From CALMEC01 sp964531025 (GTDB lineage: Bacteria > Actinomycetota > Thermoleophilia > Miltoncostaeales > Miltoncostaeaceae): 64,000 nucleotides of DNA. The notes under the pieces are model-generated. The model made no database searches. It was not told where the DNA came from and worked only from the letters and a program-made list of their open reading frames with translations. The number at the start of each line of letters is the position of its first letter. Position 1 is the first letter of the stretch. The DNA is taken from the NCBI GenBank assembly GCA_964531025.1, contig CAZHDY010000003.1:62001-126000 (forward strand), in the 5' to 3' direction. Below are positions 19,374-28,378 of the stretch, in pieces. Made by a program: the position numbers and the translations under genes.

Positions 19374-20528
19374 TCACAGGGTGATGGCCCCCGTGATCTT
19401 CGAGAGCGGCTCCGACAGGGCGTTGACCGCGTCCGAGAGCTCCTTCCGCTGCGGCTCGGTCACCGTGTCGTAGAACACGAAGCCCTCGTCGCCCTGCTTG
19501 TACTTGTCGAGCAGGGTCTGGAGCTCCTCGAAGCGCTTGGCGATCTCGTCGGAGAGGGCCTTGTCCTTGATGTCGAGGAGCGGCTTCACGTCCTCGTACG
19601 CCACGCGTGCGCCGTCGACGTTCGCCTGGAAGTCGTACAGGTCGGTGTGGGACCAGATGTCCTCCTCACCGGTGATCTTGCCCTTCGCCACCTCGTCGAG
19701 CAGCCCCTTCGAGCCGTTGCCGATCTGGTCGACGGTCAGGTCGAGCTTCTGGACGCGGGTGTCGAGGACCTTGGTGTTGGCGAGCAGGTCGTTCGCGAAC
19801 ACCTTCCGCTGCGCGGGAGTGAGTGCCGTGTACCCCGAAGCCGGCGGCCACAGGTCCTTCTCGATCCGGTGCCAGCCGGTCCACTTCTGACCGGGCTCGA
19901 GGTCCGCCTCGCGGAGGTCGAGCTTCGGGTCGAGGTCACCGAACGACTCGGCGACCGGCTCGATGCGCTCCCAGTGGCGACGGGCCAGCGGGAACAGGGC
20001 CCGCGCCTCGTCATCCTTGCCCTGCGTGTAGAGGGTGACGAACTCGGTCGTCTGGTCGACGAGCTGGCTGGTCTGGTCACGCACGTAGCTGGCGTAGCTC
20101 TTGGTCGCCTGGTCGATCGTGGCCTGGTCGACACCCGTGATCTGGACATCCTCGCCCGAGTCGTTCACCTTGAAGTCCGCGCGGATCCCCTCACCCTTCA
20201 TGCCAGGGCGACACGATGTGACGTAGTCACCCGGCACAGCACGAACCACCAGATCGCGGCTGAGGCCCGGACCGATGTTCTCGACCTCGCCCACGATGCG
20301 GAGGCCGTCGGAGCCGTAGAGGTAGAACTCGGTGACCTTGGAGCCGTCGTTCTTCACCGAGAACGACAGGTTCCCGGACGGCGCCTCGGACGTGCTGACG
20401 TCGCACGAGTCGTCCGACGACGTGACGGAGACCTTGCCGTCGCTGTCGTTGGACTGGGTGAGGCCGCAACCGGCGAGGGTCAGCGCCGCGGCGGTCAGAC
20501 CCAGGGCCGCAGTGAGTGTTTTGCGCAT
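19374..20528 (-). CDS. efeO: Iron uptake system component EfeO (cupredoxin + M75 imelysin)
   Basis: 384 aa. Lipoprotein signal (MRKTLTAALGLTAAALTLAGC), then a cupredoxin-like domain (about 35-130, with Cys in DDSCDVST and VTSCRPGM) and an M75/imelysin helical domain with the HxxE metal motif in RRHWERIEP. It binds ferrous/ferric iron and passes it to the EfeU permease. The start ATG 20528 gives a proper lipobox; the longer frame is spurious. It lies 28 bp downstream of efeU and 37 bp upstream of efeB. Confidence 0.95.
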   Translation of the reverse strand: MRKTLTAALGLTAAALTLAGCGLTQSNDSDGKVSVTSSDDSCDVSTSEAPSGNLSFSVKNDGSKVTEFYLYGSDGLRIVGEVENIGPGLSRDLVVRAVPGDYVTSCRPGMKGEGIRADFKVNDSGEDVQITGVDQATIDQATKSYASYVRDQTSQLVDQTTEFVTLYTQGKDDEARALFPLARRHWERIEPVAESFGDLDPKLDLREADLEPGQKWTGWHRIEKDLWPPASGYTALTPAQRKVFANDLLANTKVLDTRVQKLDLTVDQIGNGSKGLLDEVAKGKITGEEDIWSHTDLYDFQANVDGARVAYEDVKPLLDIKDKALSDEIAKRFEELQTLLDKYKQGDEGFVFYDTVTEPQRKELSDAVNALSEPLSKITGAITL

Positions 20529-20556
20529 TGACGTGTTCACTTTCTCGTCAGGGTGA

Positions 20557-21417
20557 TTATTCCTGAGGAAGCGCCCGGGTTCGAGAGGCCTCGACCGGTT
20601 CCGGCTTCCGTCGGATGGTTCGGATGAACAGCCACATCGTGGGAACGACGTAGACGATCCACGCCAGGGCTTCGAGCCATGTCGTGGCGGGAGAGAAGTT
20701 GAAGGTGCCCTTGAGCAGCGTTCCCACCCAGGAGTCGGGTCGAATCGTCTCGCTGACGTCGAAGGCGAGGTTGTGGAGGCCGGGCAGCACGCCGGCCTCC
20801 TGCAGATCGTGGATGCCGTAGGCCAGAACACCGCCGGCAACGAGGACGAGCAGGCCACCGGTCCAGGCGAAGAACTTGGTCAGGTTGATCCGCAGGGCAC
20901 CACGGTAGAAGGCGTAGCCGAGTGCGACGGCGGTCGCGATGCCGAGCAGGGCAGCGGTGAGCGGTTCCCAGTTGGACTGCCCCTCCGACGTGGTCGCCTG
21001 GGTCGCCGCCCACAGGAAGAGCGCCGTCTCGAGTCCCTCGCGGGCGACGGCCAGGAAGGCGATGATCACAAGCCCGCGCCGGCCGTCCTCGACCGCCGAG
21101 TCGATCTGCCCGCGGAGGTCCGTGCTCAGACTGCGGGCGTTCTTCGCCATCCAGAAGATCATCCAGGTGACGAACCCGACGGCGACGATGGAAAGGCAAC
21201 CCCCGATGGTCTCCTGGGCCTCGAAGGTCAGGCTGCGCGGACCGAATGTGAGAAGCGCACCGAAACCGACGGAGAGGGCGGCCGCCAGGGCCACGCCCAT
21301 CCACACTTTGGGCAGGAGGTGTCGGCGCCCCGAACGGTTGAGGTACGCAACGAGGATGGCCACGATCAGCGCGGCCTCCAGCCCCTCCCGCAAACCGATC
21401 AGATAGTTACTGAGCAC
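20557..21417 (-). CDS. efeU: Ferrous iron permease EfeU (FTR1 family)
   Basis: 286 aa, GTG start, seven predicted membrane spans. Both FTR1 iron-transfer motifs are present: GLREGLEAALIV at the N-terminus and VAREGLETALFLW near the middle. It imports iron across the plasma membrane together with EfeO/EfeB. First gene of the operon; a palindromic TTAGG...CCTAA element lies 63 bp upstream of its start, suggesting repression by a DtxR/IdeR-type iron sensor. Confidence 0.95.
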   Translation of the reverse strand: MLSNYLIGLREGLEAALIVAILVAYLNRSGRRHLLPKVWMGVALAAALSVGFGALLTFGPRSLTFEAQETIGGCLSIVAVGFVTWMIFWMAKNARSLSTDLRGQIDSAVEDGRRGLVIIAFLAVAREGLETALFLWAATQATTSEGQSNWEPLTAALLGIATAVALGYAFYRGALRINLTKFFAWTGGLLVLVAGGVLAYGIHDLQEAGVLPGLHNLAFDVSETIRPDSWVGTLLKGTFNFSPATTWLEALAWIVYVVPTMWLFIRTIRRKPEPVEASRTRALPQE

Positions 21418-21479
21418 GCGGTATCCGTGGTCCGTTGTTCCAGCGCCGCTCCGGTGTCTGCACAGAGCGGGCGAATTGC

Positions 21480-21493
21480 TTAGGACACCCTAA
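21480..21493. promoter_or_regulatory. Candidate DtxR/IdeR-type iron box of the efe operon
   Basis: TTAGGACACCCTAA has perfect TTAGG/CCTAA half-sites, 63 bp before the efeU start. Classical DtxR boxes have outer half-sites further apart (19-bp TTAGGTTAGGCTAACCTAA), so this shorter 14-bp palindrome is a plausible but not canonical match. Confidence 0.5.
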
Positions 21494-21791
21494 CAACCCA
21501 GAAGGGTCCTCTCGATATCCCCCGGGTGTCAACCGATGGTCGCCCTGTGCAAATAGGGAACATCATCGAAGCCGGCGACCGGGCGTATCCGCTCCTTGAC
21601 GTTACTCCCCGGCGGCGCAGCGTGCACGATTCCGAGCCGGACGAACCCGGCCGACGAGACCGACACGACCGGTCCGTCCATCCATGTCCACGTTTCCGCG
21701 AGCCGTCGGGCGCCGCGGGAGGCGCAGGCACACCTGCCATACGCGGGATGTCACCAGGTATCCCCTCGTGGATGGAATGTCCGAAAATGCA

Positions 21792-21818
21792 CTGCGGGGC
21801 GCCGTAGGCGCCCCGCAG
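21792..21818 (-). terminator. Rho-independent terminator of etfBA
   Basis: A perfect 12-bp GC stem with a 3-nt loop, 26 bp after the etfA stop. On the minus strand it is followed by TGCATTTTCGG, a short T-tract. One of the clearest terminators in the window. Confidence 0.85.
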
Positions 21819-21844
21819 CGATACCGCTCAGGATGCGTCCGGGC

Positions 21845-22804
21845 TCAGCCCTTGCGCTCCTTCACCTTGTCGGTGAGGGCCGGCACGACCTGGTGGACGT
21901 CACCGACCACGGCCATGTCGGAGAAGTCGAAGATCGGGGCATTGGCGTCCTTATTGATCGCGACGATCGTCTGGGACGACTGCATGCCGACCTTGTGCTG
22001 GATGGCTCCCGAGACGCCGCAGCCGATGTAGAGCTTCGGCGAGACGACCTTGCCGGTCTGACCGATCTGCGTGGCGTAGGGGTACCAGCCGGAGTCCACG
22101 ACCGCGCGGGTCGATGCCACCGCGCCACCGATGGCGGCGGCGAGGGCCTCGACGATGTTGAAGGCGTCTGCGCTTCCCAGCCCGCGACCGCCGGTGACGA
22201 GGATGTCCGCATCCTCGATGGCCGGGCCGGTCTGCTCGGGGCTGGTCTGCCCGACGAGTGTGGCGGTGCCGGAGAAGTCCTCGGTGCTCGGCGAGACGTT
22301 GACGACCTCACCTGCACCGGCGGTTTCGACGGGGTCGAACGAACCCGCGCGGAAGAGACCCAGACGGGGAGCGGACGTCCACGCGACGTCGACCACGACG
22401 CTGTCGCCGAGCGCGGTGCGCTTGCCGACCAGCGAGTCACCGCTGCCGGAGATGTCGTTCATGTCCCAGTTCAGGCCGGCGTCCAGACGGGCCGAGAGCC
22501 CGCCGGCGATGTCGGCGGCGAGCACCGACGCACCGAACAGGACGGTGTCGATGCCGTTCTCGGTCACGATCTGGGCGATCGCGTCCACACGCGGCTGCGG
22601 GAGCGGCGCGGCGAAGGCGGCGTCATCGACGATGTACACCTTGGCGGCGCCGTACTTCGCGGCCGTCTCGGCGAGCGCGGCGACACCGCTGCCGATGATG
22701 ACGGCGGAGGTGTCCGGGTCATTCGACGCGGCCTTGCCCAGCACGCCGAGCGAACCCTTCTGGATGTTCGAGTCCTTGTGCTCGAGGAAGACGAGGGTGC
22801 TCAA
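21845..22804 (-). CDS. etfA: Electron transfer flavoprotein, alpha subunit
   Basis: 319 aa. The C-terminal FAD domain has GGRGLGSADAF, SRAVVDSGWYPYATQIGQTG, KLYIGCGVSGAIQHKVGM and AINKDANAPIFDFSD, all diagnostic of EtfA. With EtfB it carries electrons from acyl-CoA dehydrogenases to the membrane quinone pool. Its ATG overlaps the etfB stop by 4 nt. An enoyl-CoA hydratase gene 2 kb upstream on the same strand fits fatty-acid or branched-chain acyl-CoA oxidation. Confidence 0.97.
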   Translation of the reverse strand: MSTLVFLEHKDSNIQKGSLGVLGKAASNDPDTSAVIIGSGVAALAETAAKYGAAKVYIVDDAAFAAPLPQPRVDAIAQIVTENGIDTVLFGASVLAADIAGGLSARLDAGLNWDMNDISGSGDSLVGKRTALGDSVVVDVAWTSAPRLGLFRAGSFDPVETAGAGEVVNVSPSTEDFSGTATLVGQTSPEQTGPAIEDADILVTGGRGLGSADAFNIVEALAAAIGGAVASTRAVVDSGWYPYATQIGQTGKVVSPKLYIGCGVSGAIQHKVGMQSSQTIVAINKDANAPIFDFSDMAVVGDVHQVVPALTDKVKERKG

Positions 22805-23586
22805 ATCAGCTTCCTTTCAACGAGGAACGCCACGATCTCTTCTGCGGATGAGCCGCCTTCGTCCTCCACGGTGCGCGTCTCACCGCGCGACGGGGGATCG
22901 GACAGGCCCTTGACGACGGTGCGGGAACCGGCCTCACCGGCACGGTCGCCCTCGACGCCGATGTCGGCCAGCGACACGACGTCCTGCGGCTTCTTCTTGG
23001 CGCCCATGATGCCCTTGAGCGACGGGTACCGCGGTTCGTTGATGGCATCCGACACCGCCAGGATCGCCGGCAGGGCGGTGGTGATGGTGTCGTATCCGAA
23101 CTCGGTCTGGCGGGTGGCCTTGGCCTCGCTCGTCGTGACCTCCAGCTCGGAGATCTGCGAGACCACCGGGAGGCGCAGCCGCTCGGCGATCGACGACCAC
23201 ATGACGGCGCCGTCGCCGTCGCTGGCCTGCTGCCCGAAGAGGACGAGGTCAGGGCTCTCACGCTCGAGGGCCTTGGCGAGCACGTAACTCGTCGCGACCA
23301 GGTCCGAGCCCGCCGCGGCGTCGTCCGAGACGAGCACGGCGCGATCGGCGCCCATGGCGAGACCCTTGCGGATGGACTCGACGGCACGCGCCGGACCCAT
23401 GGATACGAGAACAACCTCGCCGTCACCGGTGGCGTCCTTGATGCGGAGCGCCTGTTCGATGGCGTTGAGGTCGAACTGATTGAGCGTACGGTCACCGGCG
23501 TCACGTGCGAGGCGAAGCGAGGAAGGATCGATCCGCTTCTCCACCGTCGTGTCCGGCACCTCTTTCACGCAGACTGCGATCTTCAC
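22801..23586 (-). CDS. etfB: Electron transfer flavoprotein, beta subunit
   Basis: 261 aa. MKIAVCVKEVPDTTVEKRID opens the EtfB/FixA fold; AMP-site region DGAVMWSSIAERL and LVATSYVLAKALERESPDLV follow, with AILAVSDAINEPRYPSLKGI in the C-terminal half. Forms the soluble heterodimer with EtfA, to which it is translationally coupled (ATGA). Length is normal. The next gene upstream, the DMT transporter, ends 149 bp away. Confidence 0.97.
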   Translation of the reverse strand: MKIAVCVKEVPDTTVEKRIDPSSLRLARDAGDRTLNQFDLNAIEQALRIKDATGDGEVVLVSMGPARAVESIRKGLAMGADRAVLVSDDAAAGSDLVATSYVLAKALERESPDLVLFGQQASDGDGAVMWSSIAERLRLPVVSQISELEVTTSEAKATRQTEFGYDTITTALPAILAVSDAINEPRYPSLKGIMGAKKKPQDVVSLADIGVEGDRAGEAGSRTVVKGLSDPPSRGETRTVEDEGGSSAEEIVAFLVERKLI

Positions 23587-23735
23587 GAGCGTGCAGGCTC
23601 CTTATCGTCCCCTTTGCGACGGGGCCGATCACGATTCCTCGTGTGATGTCGACCCGCCGTCCGAACGGGAGCAACCTACCATGCAAGCACCCTCATGGCA
23701 TCCGATCGACGGGTCACGGTCGGGGGATGGGACGG

Positions 23736-24638
23736 CTACGACGCCTCAGCGGTCACCTCGCGCCTCCCCGCCCATGGTCCGGCCAGCACCACGACCGACG
23801 CCACCACGAGTACGGCGCCCACCCATTGCACGAGGCTGAGGTGCTCGCCCAAGACCACGAGTGCGAGGCCCGTGGCCGTGACGGGCTCGAGGGTCGAAAG
23901 CAGCACGGCGACGGACGGGCCGACAACGGCCGTCCCGGCCGCGAGAAACGTGATCGCGATCACCGTCGAGAACAGCGCCAGAGCGATGATGATCAGCCAC
24001 CCGGTGCCCGTCGTGCGAGGAAGATCCCCCTGCACCCCTGCGCTCACACTGAACGTGATGGCGACGCCGGTGCAGATCCAGGCGGTGAGCGTGATGGGGC
24101 TCACCTCCCCCACGACGGCATGTGAGAGCAGCATGTACACGGCGTAGGTCAACGCGCAGATGAGGGCCAGAAGAATCCCGACCCCGTCGGCGCGAACCGG
24201 TCCGGACAGCGATCCCATGGCGATCAGCCCGGTGCCGGTGATGGCGATGGGCAGCGACACGAGGGTCATCCGCGAGAGCCGCTCGCGCCCGAAGACGACC
24301 GCGCCGATGGCCACGAACACCGGCGCCGTGTGGGCGAGCAGGATGGTGAGCGCCGCGTCGATGCGCGTGAGCGCCGCGAAGTAGGCGCCGGCCTGTGCCG
24401 CGTACGTCACGGCGCAGAGGACCACGCCGATGGCGATCCCACGGCGCGACGGGCGGACCGGGCCGCCCATCGCGATGACGATCGTCCACATCAGGGCGGC
24501 CGCGATGATGAACCGTGCCGACAGCAGCGTCGAGACCGTGAGGCCCTCGTCGTAGGCCATCTTCCCGAAGATCCCGGCCGACCCGTAGCCGACGGCCGAG
24601 ATCACACAGAAGAGGACGCCGAGCGTGCGTCGGCTCAC
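23736..24638 (-). CDS. EamA/DMT-superfamily transporter
   Basis: 300 aa from GTG 24638; longer frames run into the preceding hydratase gene and are spurious. About ten hydrophobic helices in two EamA repeats; the C-terminal repeat has the usual STLEPVTATGLALVVLGEHL motif. DMT carriers export or import amino acids, nucleotide sugars or other metabolites; the substrate is not predictable. It lies 25 bp after the enoyl-CoA hydratase, possibly co-transcribed. Confidence 0.88.
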   Translation of the reverse strand: MSRRTLGVLFCVISAVGYGSAGIFGKMAYDEGLTVSTLLSARFIIAAALMWTIVIAMGGPVRPSRRGIAIGVVLCAVTYAAQAGAYFAALTRIDAALTILLAHTAPVFVAIGAVVFGRERLSRMTLVSLPIAITGTGLIAMGSLSGPVRADGVGILLALICALTYAVYMLLSHAVVGEVSPITLTAWICTGVAITFSVSAGVQGDLPRTTGTGWLIIIALALFSTVIAITFLAAGTAVVGPSVAVLLSTLEPVTATGLALVVLGEHLSLVQWVGAVLVVASVVVLAGPWAGRREVTAEAS

Positions 24639-24663
24639 TGTCGCACGGCGGTGGGAACGGGGA

Positions 24664-25443
24664 CTACTTCCCCTGGAAGGTGGCGGTGCGCTTCTCGAAG
24701 AAGGCGCCCATGCCCTCGGCGCGGTCCTCCGTCTCGAACAGGGCGACGAAGGCGTCACGCTCGGCACCGAGGCGCTCCGCGGTGTCGCCACCGGCGGTCG
24801 CGTTGATGAGGTCCTTCGCGCGGGCCACGGCAAGCGGGGCCTTGGTGGCGATGAGCTCGGCGAGCTCGACGGCCTTGTCGACCACCTCGTCGTCCGGGTA
24901 GACGTGGTCCACGAGGCCACGGGCGTATGCCTCATCCGCCTTCACGTGGCGTGCTGAGAAGATCAACTCCTTGGCGAAACCGGGATTCGTGATCCACGCA
25001 AGACGCTGCGTGCCACCCCAGCCGGGGATGATCCCGAGGTTGACCTCGGGCTGACCGAGCCGTGCCGTGTCGGCCGCGAGCCGGATGTCGCACGCGAGGG
25101 CGAGCTCGCACCCGCCGCCCAGAGCGAACCCGCGGATCGCGGCGATCACCGGCTTGGACAGCGACTCGAGAAGTGCCATGACCCGGTGCCCGAGCTCGGC
25201 GAAGTCGCGCACGGCATCCAGCTCGGCATCCTTCATGAACCCGATGTCGGCGCCGGCGGCGAACGCGAACTTGCCACCCTCGGCGCCGGTGACGACCACC
25301 GCGCGAATGGCCGAGTCGGTCTCGATCACGGCCAGGAGGGCCTCGAGTTCCGTCAGGATCTCGATCGAGAGGGCGTTCATCTTCTTGGGGTTGTCAATGG
25401 AGAGCACGCACACGGAACCACGGTCTTCACGCTGAACTGGCAT
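24664..25443 (-). CDS. Enoyl-CoA hydratase/isomerase (crotonase family)
   Basis: 259 aa from ATG 25443, with AGAGAT upstream. Oxyanion-hole segments are FAAGADIGFM and IRGFALGGGCELALACDIR; the catalytic Glu lies in QPEVNLGIIPGWGGTQRLAW and the C-terminal RTATFQGK tail is typical of short-chain enoyl-CoA hydratase. It hydrates 2-trans-enoyl-CoA in beta-oxidation; some homologues act on 3-hydroxybutyryl- or methacrylyl-CoA, so exact chain specificity is open. Divergent from leucyl aminopeptidase. Confidence 0.92.
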   Translation of the reverse strand: MPVQREDRGSVCVLSIDNPKKMNALSIEILTELEALLAVIETDSAIRAVVVTGAEGGKFAFAAGADIGFMKDAELDAVRDFAELGHRVMALLESLSKPVIAAIRGFALGGGCELALACDIRLAADTARLGQPEVNLGIIPGWGGTQRLAWITNPGFAKELIFSARHVKADEAYARGLVDHVYPDDEVVDKAVELAELIATKAPLAVARAKDLINATAGGDTAERLGAERDAFVALFETEDRAEGMGAFFEKRTATFQGK

Positions 25444-25803
25444 GGGATCTCTTTCGCGTCGTCGGGAATGCGAGATGCGGTCGGCGGAAGGCCGCGGCCC
25501 GCATGGTAGTGGGATCGCGCGGGATCGGGGCTGCACGGGAGCCGAGGACGGGCCGAACCTCCCGGATCCGGGGTTGCAATCGACCTGCCACCGGGGTTCG
25601 GTCCGGGGCGGCCTCCTTCGTCGAGGCGTTCTTCGGCCGTCTCAGATCCGCGCCGGACGCGGGCGCAATGGGTCCTCAGCACACGGTTTCCCTGGGTTTC
25701 CACGTATGCTCCCTCACACTTCCCTCACAGGAAGGGTGCCACGGACGGACACACCCCGCGTCGTCCCGGCACCGCTCTTCGCCCCATCTCCCCCGAGACG
25801 ACG
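25444..25803. other. 360-bp divergent intergenic region
   Basis: Separates the divergent enoyl-CoA hydratase and pepA starts and must hold both promoters. I see only a weak CTTCC-6-GGAAG hairpin at 25719-25734; no convincing -35/-10 pair, RNA gene or coding frame stands out. Confidence 0.5.
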
Positions 25804-27270
25804 ATGACCACAAAGCTCTCCCGTTCCAATCCGCTGACCGGCCGGTCCCCGCTTGTCGCCGTGATCGTTTCCACCGGCGACAAGAAGCTGCCACCGGTCC
25901 TGGCCGAGGCCGACGAGAAGCTCTCCGGCGCCATCCGCCGGGCGCAGCGCTCCGGTGAGCTGTCATCGAAGCCCGGAGCCACGGCACTCTTCCACCTGCC
26001 GGATTCGAAGGGCGCGGCGCGTGTCGCGGCCGTCGGCGTCGGCAGCGGCGAGATCCGGGATGACTGGGAGGCCGCCGGTCGCGCCGTCGCGCAGCTCGCC
26101 GGACGCGTGAAGGCGTCCAAGGCGACCGTGGTCCTGGCGGACGACGCGGATCCCGCCGGGGCACGCGCGCTCCTCGAGGCCGTCGCCTACGGTGCCTACC
26201 GGTTCGACCGCTACCGGACGCGTGCCGAGGACGCACCCGAGCCGGTGTCCCTCACCGACGTCAGCGTCTCCGGCGGCCCGCTCACGCGCGACGACCTCAC
26301 CCGCATCGACACCGTTATGGGCCACGTCAACGCCGCCCGCGACCTGTCGAACACGCCGGCCAACGACCTCACCCCGCCGGATCTGGCGCGGTACGCGTCC
26401 GACCGGGCCAAGGCGACCGACCGGCTGAAGTGCACGGTCATGGGACCGAAGGAACTGCAGAAGCTCGGTGCCGGCGGCATCCTGAACGTCGGTAAGGGGT
26501 CCATCCACGACCCGCAGCTCATCGTCCTGCACTACACGCCGGCCGAGAAGGCCACGGACGAGGTCCTGGGCATCGTGGGCAAGGCCGTCACCTTCGACAC
26601 CGGTGGCATCTCCATCAAGCCCGCGGGGGGCATGGAGGAGATGAAGATGGACATGAGCGGCGGTGCCGCCACCATCGAGGCCATCACTGCCATCGCGGAG
26701 CTCGGTCTCCCGGTCGAGGTCATCGCGGTCGTCCCGTCGGCGGAGAACATGCCTGACGGCAGCGCCGTCAAGCCGGGCGACGTCATCACCGCGATGAACG
26801 GGAAGACCATCGAGGTCATCAACACCGACGCCGAGGGCCGGCTGATCCTGGCTGACGGTCTCACCTACGCGGCCCGTAACGGTGCGACCCGCATCATCGA
26901 GTTCTCGACCCTGACCGGGGCCATCGTCGTCTCGCTCGGCGAGGTGTACGCGGGTCTGTTCGGCTCCGAGCAGGAGTGGACCGACGCCGTGCAGGACGCG
27001 GGTGAGCGCACCGGCGACCTGGCGTGGCCGATGCCGCTTCACGAGCGGTACCGTCCCCTCATCGAGAGTAACGTCGCGGACCTCTCGAACGCCGCAAAGA
27101 AGCGTCAGGCCGGATCGATCTACGCCGGCATGTTCCTGCGGGAGTTCACGGACGGTCTGCCCTTCTGCCACGTCGACATTGCCGGCACCGGGATGATCAA
27201 CGGCGCGGGAACCGGCTTCGGAGTGCGCATGGCGCTCCAGGTCGCCGAGGATCTGACCGCCTCCAAGTGA
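25804..27270 (+). CDS. pepA: Leucyl aminopeptidase (M17)
   Basis: 488 aa. A divergent N-terminal macro-like domain precedes the catalytic domain with metal ligands in GKAVTFDTGGISIKP, MKMDMSGGA and the signature NTDAEGRLILADGL. It releases N-terminal hydrophobic residues from peptides as a hexameric dimetallo-enzyme in the cytoplasm; some homologues also bind DNA. Length is normal. It is followed immediately by the longest hairpin in the window, so it is monocistronic. Confidence 0.95.
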   Translation: MTTKLSRSNPLTGRSPLVAVIVSTGDKKLPPVLAEADEKLSGAIRRAQRSGELSSKPGATALFHLPDSKGAARVAAVGVGSGEIRDDWEAAGRAVAQLAGRVKASKATVVLADDADPAGARALLEAVAYGAYRFDRYRTRAEDAPEPVSLTDVSVSGGPLTRDDLTRIDTVMGHVNAARDLSNTPANDLTPPDLARYASDRAKATDRLKCTVMGPKELQKLGAGGILNVGKGSIHDPQLIVLHYTPAEKATDEVLGIVGKAVTFDTGGISIKPAGGMEEMKMDMSGGAATIEAITAIAELGLPVEVIAVVPSAENMPDGSAVKPGDVITAMNGKTIEVINTDAEGRLILADGLTYAARNGATRIIEFSTLTGAIVVSLGEVYAGLFGSEQEWTDAVQDAGERTGDLAWPMPLHERYRPLIESNVADLSNAAKKRQAGSIYAGMFLREFTDGLPFCHVDIAGTGMINGAGTGFGVRMALQVAEDLTASK

Positions 27271-27313
27271 GCCGTCCCGGGGCTCCCGCGTGACGCGGGA
27301 GCCCCGGGACGGC
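27271..27313 (+). terminator. 20-bp-stem hairpin abutting the pepA stop
   Basis: A perfect 20-bp inverted repeat (27271-27290 with 27294-27313, loop TGA) starts on the first base after the pepA stop. No T-run follows, so it may act as a transcription terminator, an RNA-stabilising 3' cap, or both. Confidence 0.75.
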
Positions 27314-27346
27314 ACCGCTCGTGGGACCTCCTTGGAGCGGAAGAGA

Positions 27347-27493
27347 TCAGCGTCGCGGTAATCCGAGTGCCCGTTGCAACCCGGCGTCGACCTGTGCCAT
27401 GAGCCACTGCGGCAGAGCGCCGATCCGGTCATCAAGGGCGGCGTCGATCACGCGGGCGAACGTCGACTCGGGAAGAGAGATCGCTGTCTTCAC
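27347..27493 (-). CDS. Small protein with ribbon-helix-helix-antitoxin-like N-terminus
   Basis: 48 aa from GTG 27493. The N-terminus VKTAISLPESTFARV resembles the MKTAISLPD opening of VapB/MazE-like RHH antitoxins; the remainder (IGALPQWLMAQVDAGLQ) could be a helix pair. A TATAAC element lies about 20 nt upstream of the start. No toxin gene is next to it. The surrounding 200 bp are less GC-rich than average. It may be an orphan or decayed antitoxin, or not a gene at all; an alternative ATG at 27616 gives an unlikely Arg-rich leader. Confidence 0.35.
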   Translation of the reverse strand: MKTAISLPESTFARVIDAALDDRIGALPQWLMAQVDAGLQRALGLPRR

Positions 27494-27667
27494 GACCGAC
27501 CGGATTACATGGTTATACCGTCGTCGGGCAGTCCGGCCACATCGAGGCGCATATGCGATCGTCCTGCTCACCGCCACGAGGGACACCCTCACCTGCGTGG
27601 GCACGATGATATGCATCGATCGGCCGCCGCATACTTATACGCGTCGGTCAACCGGTCCCACATCCCG

Positions 27668-28378
27668 TCATGAGCCCGCCGGGAAGAAGATGCGGCGGTC
27701 GCACGAGCACAGCTCGACCGTGATGACCTCCGTCCGGTATCGGGTCTCCCGAGGCGCATCGGGAACCGCGACGGGGACGTCATACCGAACCTCGATGGGG
27801 AATGGATCCGGTCCGCTGCCGTAGCTGAGGCGCAGCCCTCCGTGCCCATCGACCCGATCGACGACGGCGACATGGCGTCCGTCGACCAGGTCGACCGGGA
27901 CATCGACGTTGGTCACGACCTGCAGGACGAGGACCATGCTGCTCAACGATTCCCAGTCCCTCCCGCGGGATATGGGACTCCTTCGCCACGTTCGCGTCGC
28001 GGCGTGGTAGCGGGCGATCACGCCGACGGGACGCCCGGCGTCCTCACCCGTGACACGGGTGACCTGCTGCGTGACTCCGCGCCCATCCGGGCTCGCATAC
28101 CGGCCGCGGTTCGCAAAGCGCAGCGATCCGCCGAGATCGCGTCCCTCCCACGCGCGACCGTCGTCGCCACCTCTGATCACGAGCACACGACCCGGCCGGG
28201 TCAGCTCGCCGATGAGCCGGTCATGGTCGATCGTGCCACCGGTCGGCGACCCGGCATCACCGCAGCCGGCACAGCACATGAGGCCCGACAGGACCAGGAC
28301 CACACCCGCACGCCGCGGCACGGTCGTCCCCCGGCCACGCGGCCCGTGCACCCTGCGTCGGGCTGCGTCAGTCCTCAC
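27668..28378 (-). CDS. Hypothetical lipoprotein
   Basis: 236 aa, GTG start that overlaps the hisC stop by 11 nt. A basic leader and hydrophobic stretch end in a lipobox-like LMCCAGC (Cys near residue 39). Beyond it are beta-rich segments with no recognised domain and a CSCDRR near the C-terminus. Membrane anchoring by acylation is inferred. Overlap with hisC suggests co-transcription, not shared function. Confidence 0.65.
   Translation of the reverse strand: MRTDAARRRVHGPRGRGTTVPRRAGVVLVLSGLMCCAGCGDAGSPTGGTIDHDRLIGELTRPGRVLVIRGGDDGRAWEGRDLGGSLRFANRGRYASPDGRGVTQQVTRVTGEDAGRPVGVIARYHAATRTWRRSPISRGRDWESLSSMVLVLQVVTNVDVPVDLVDGRHVAVVDRVDGHGGLRLSYGSGPDPFPIEVRYDVPVAVPDAPRETRYRTEVITVELCSCDRRIFFPAGS

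Larger units (their letters stand above)
21418..21844. other. 427-bp intergenic region upstream of efeU
   Basis: Contains the efeU promoter side with a candidate iron box (21480-21493) and, at the other end, the etfA terminator hairpin (21792-21818). Nothing between about 21500 and 21790 has credible coding character; overlapping short frames there lack any recognisable product. Confidence 0.6.

Noticed and set aside
27347..28378. Toxin-antitoxin module formed by the RHH-like fragment and the neighbouring lipoprotein
   Set aside because: The neighbour has a lipoprotein signal and no PIN, MazF or other toxin motif; the two are 175 bp apart and the lipoprotein belongs with hisC.
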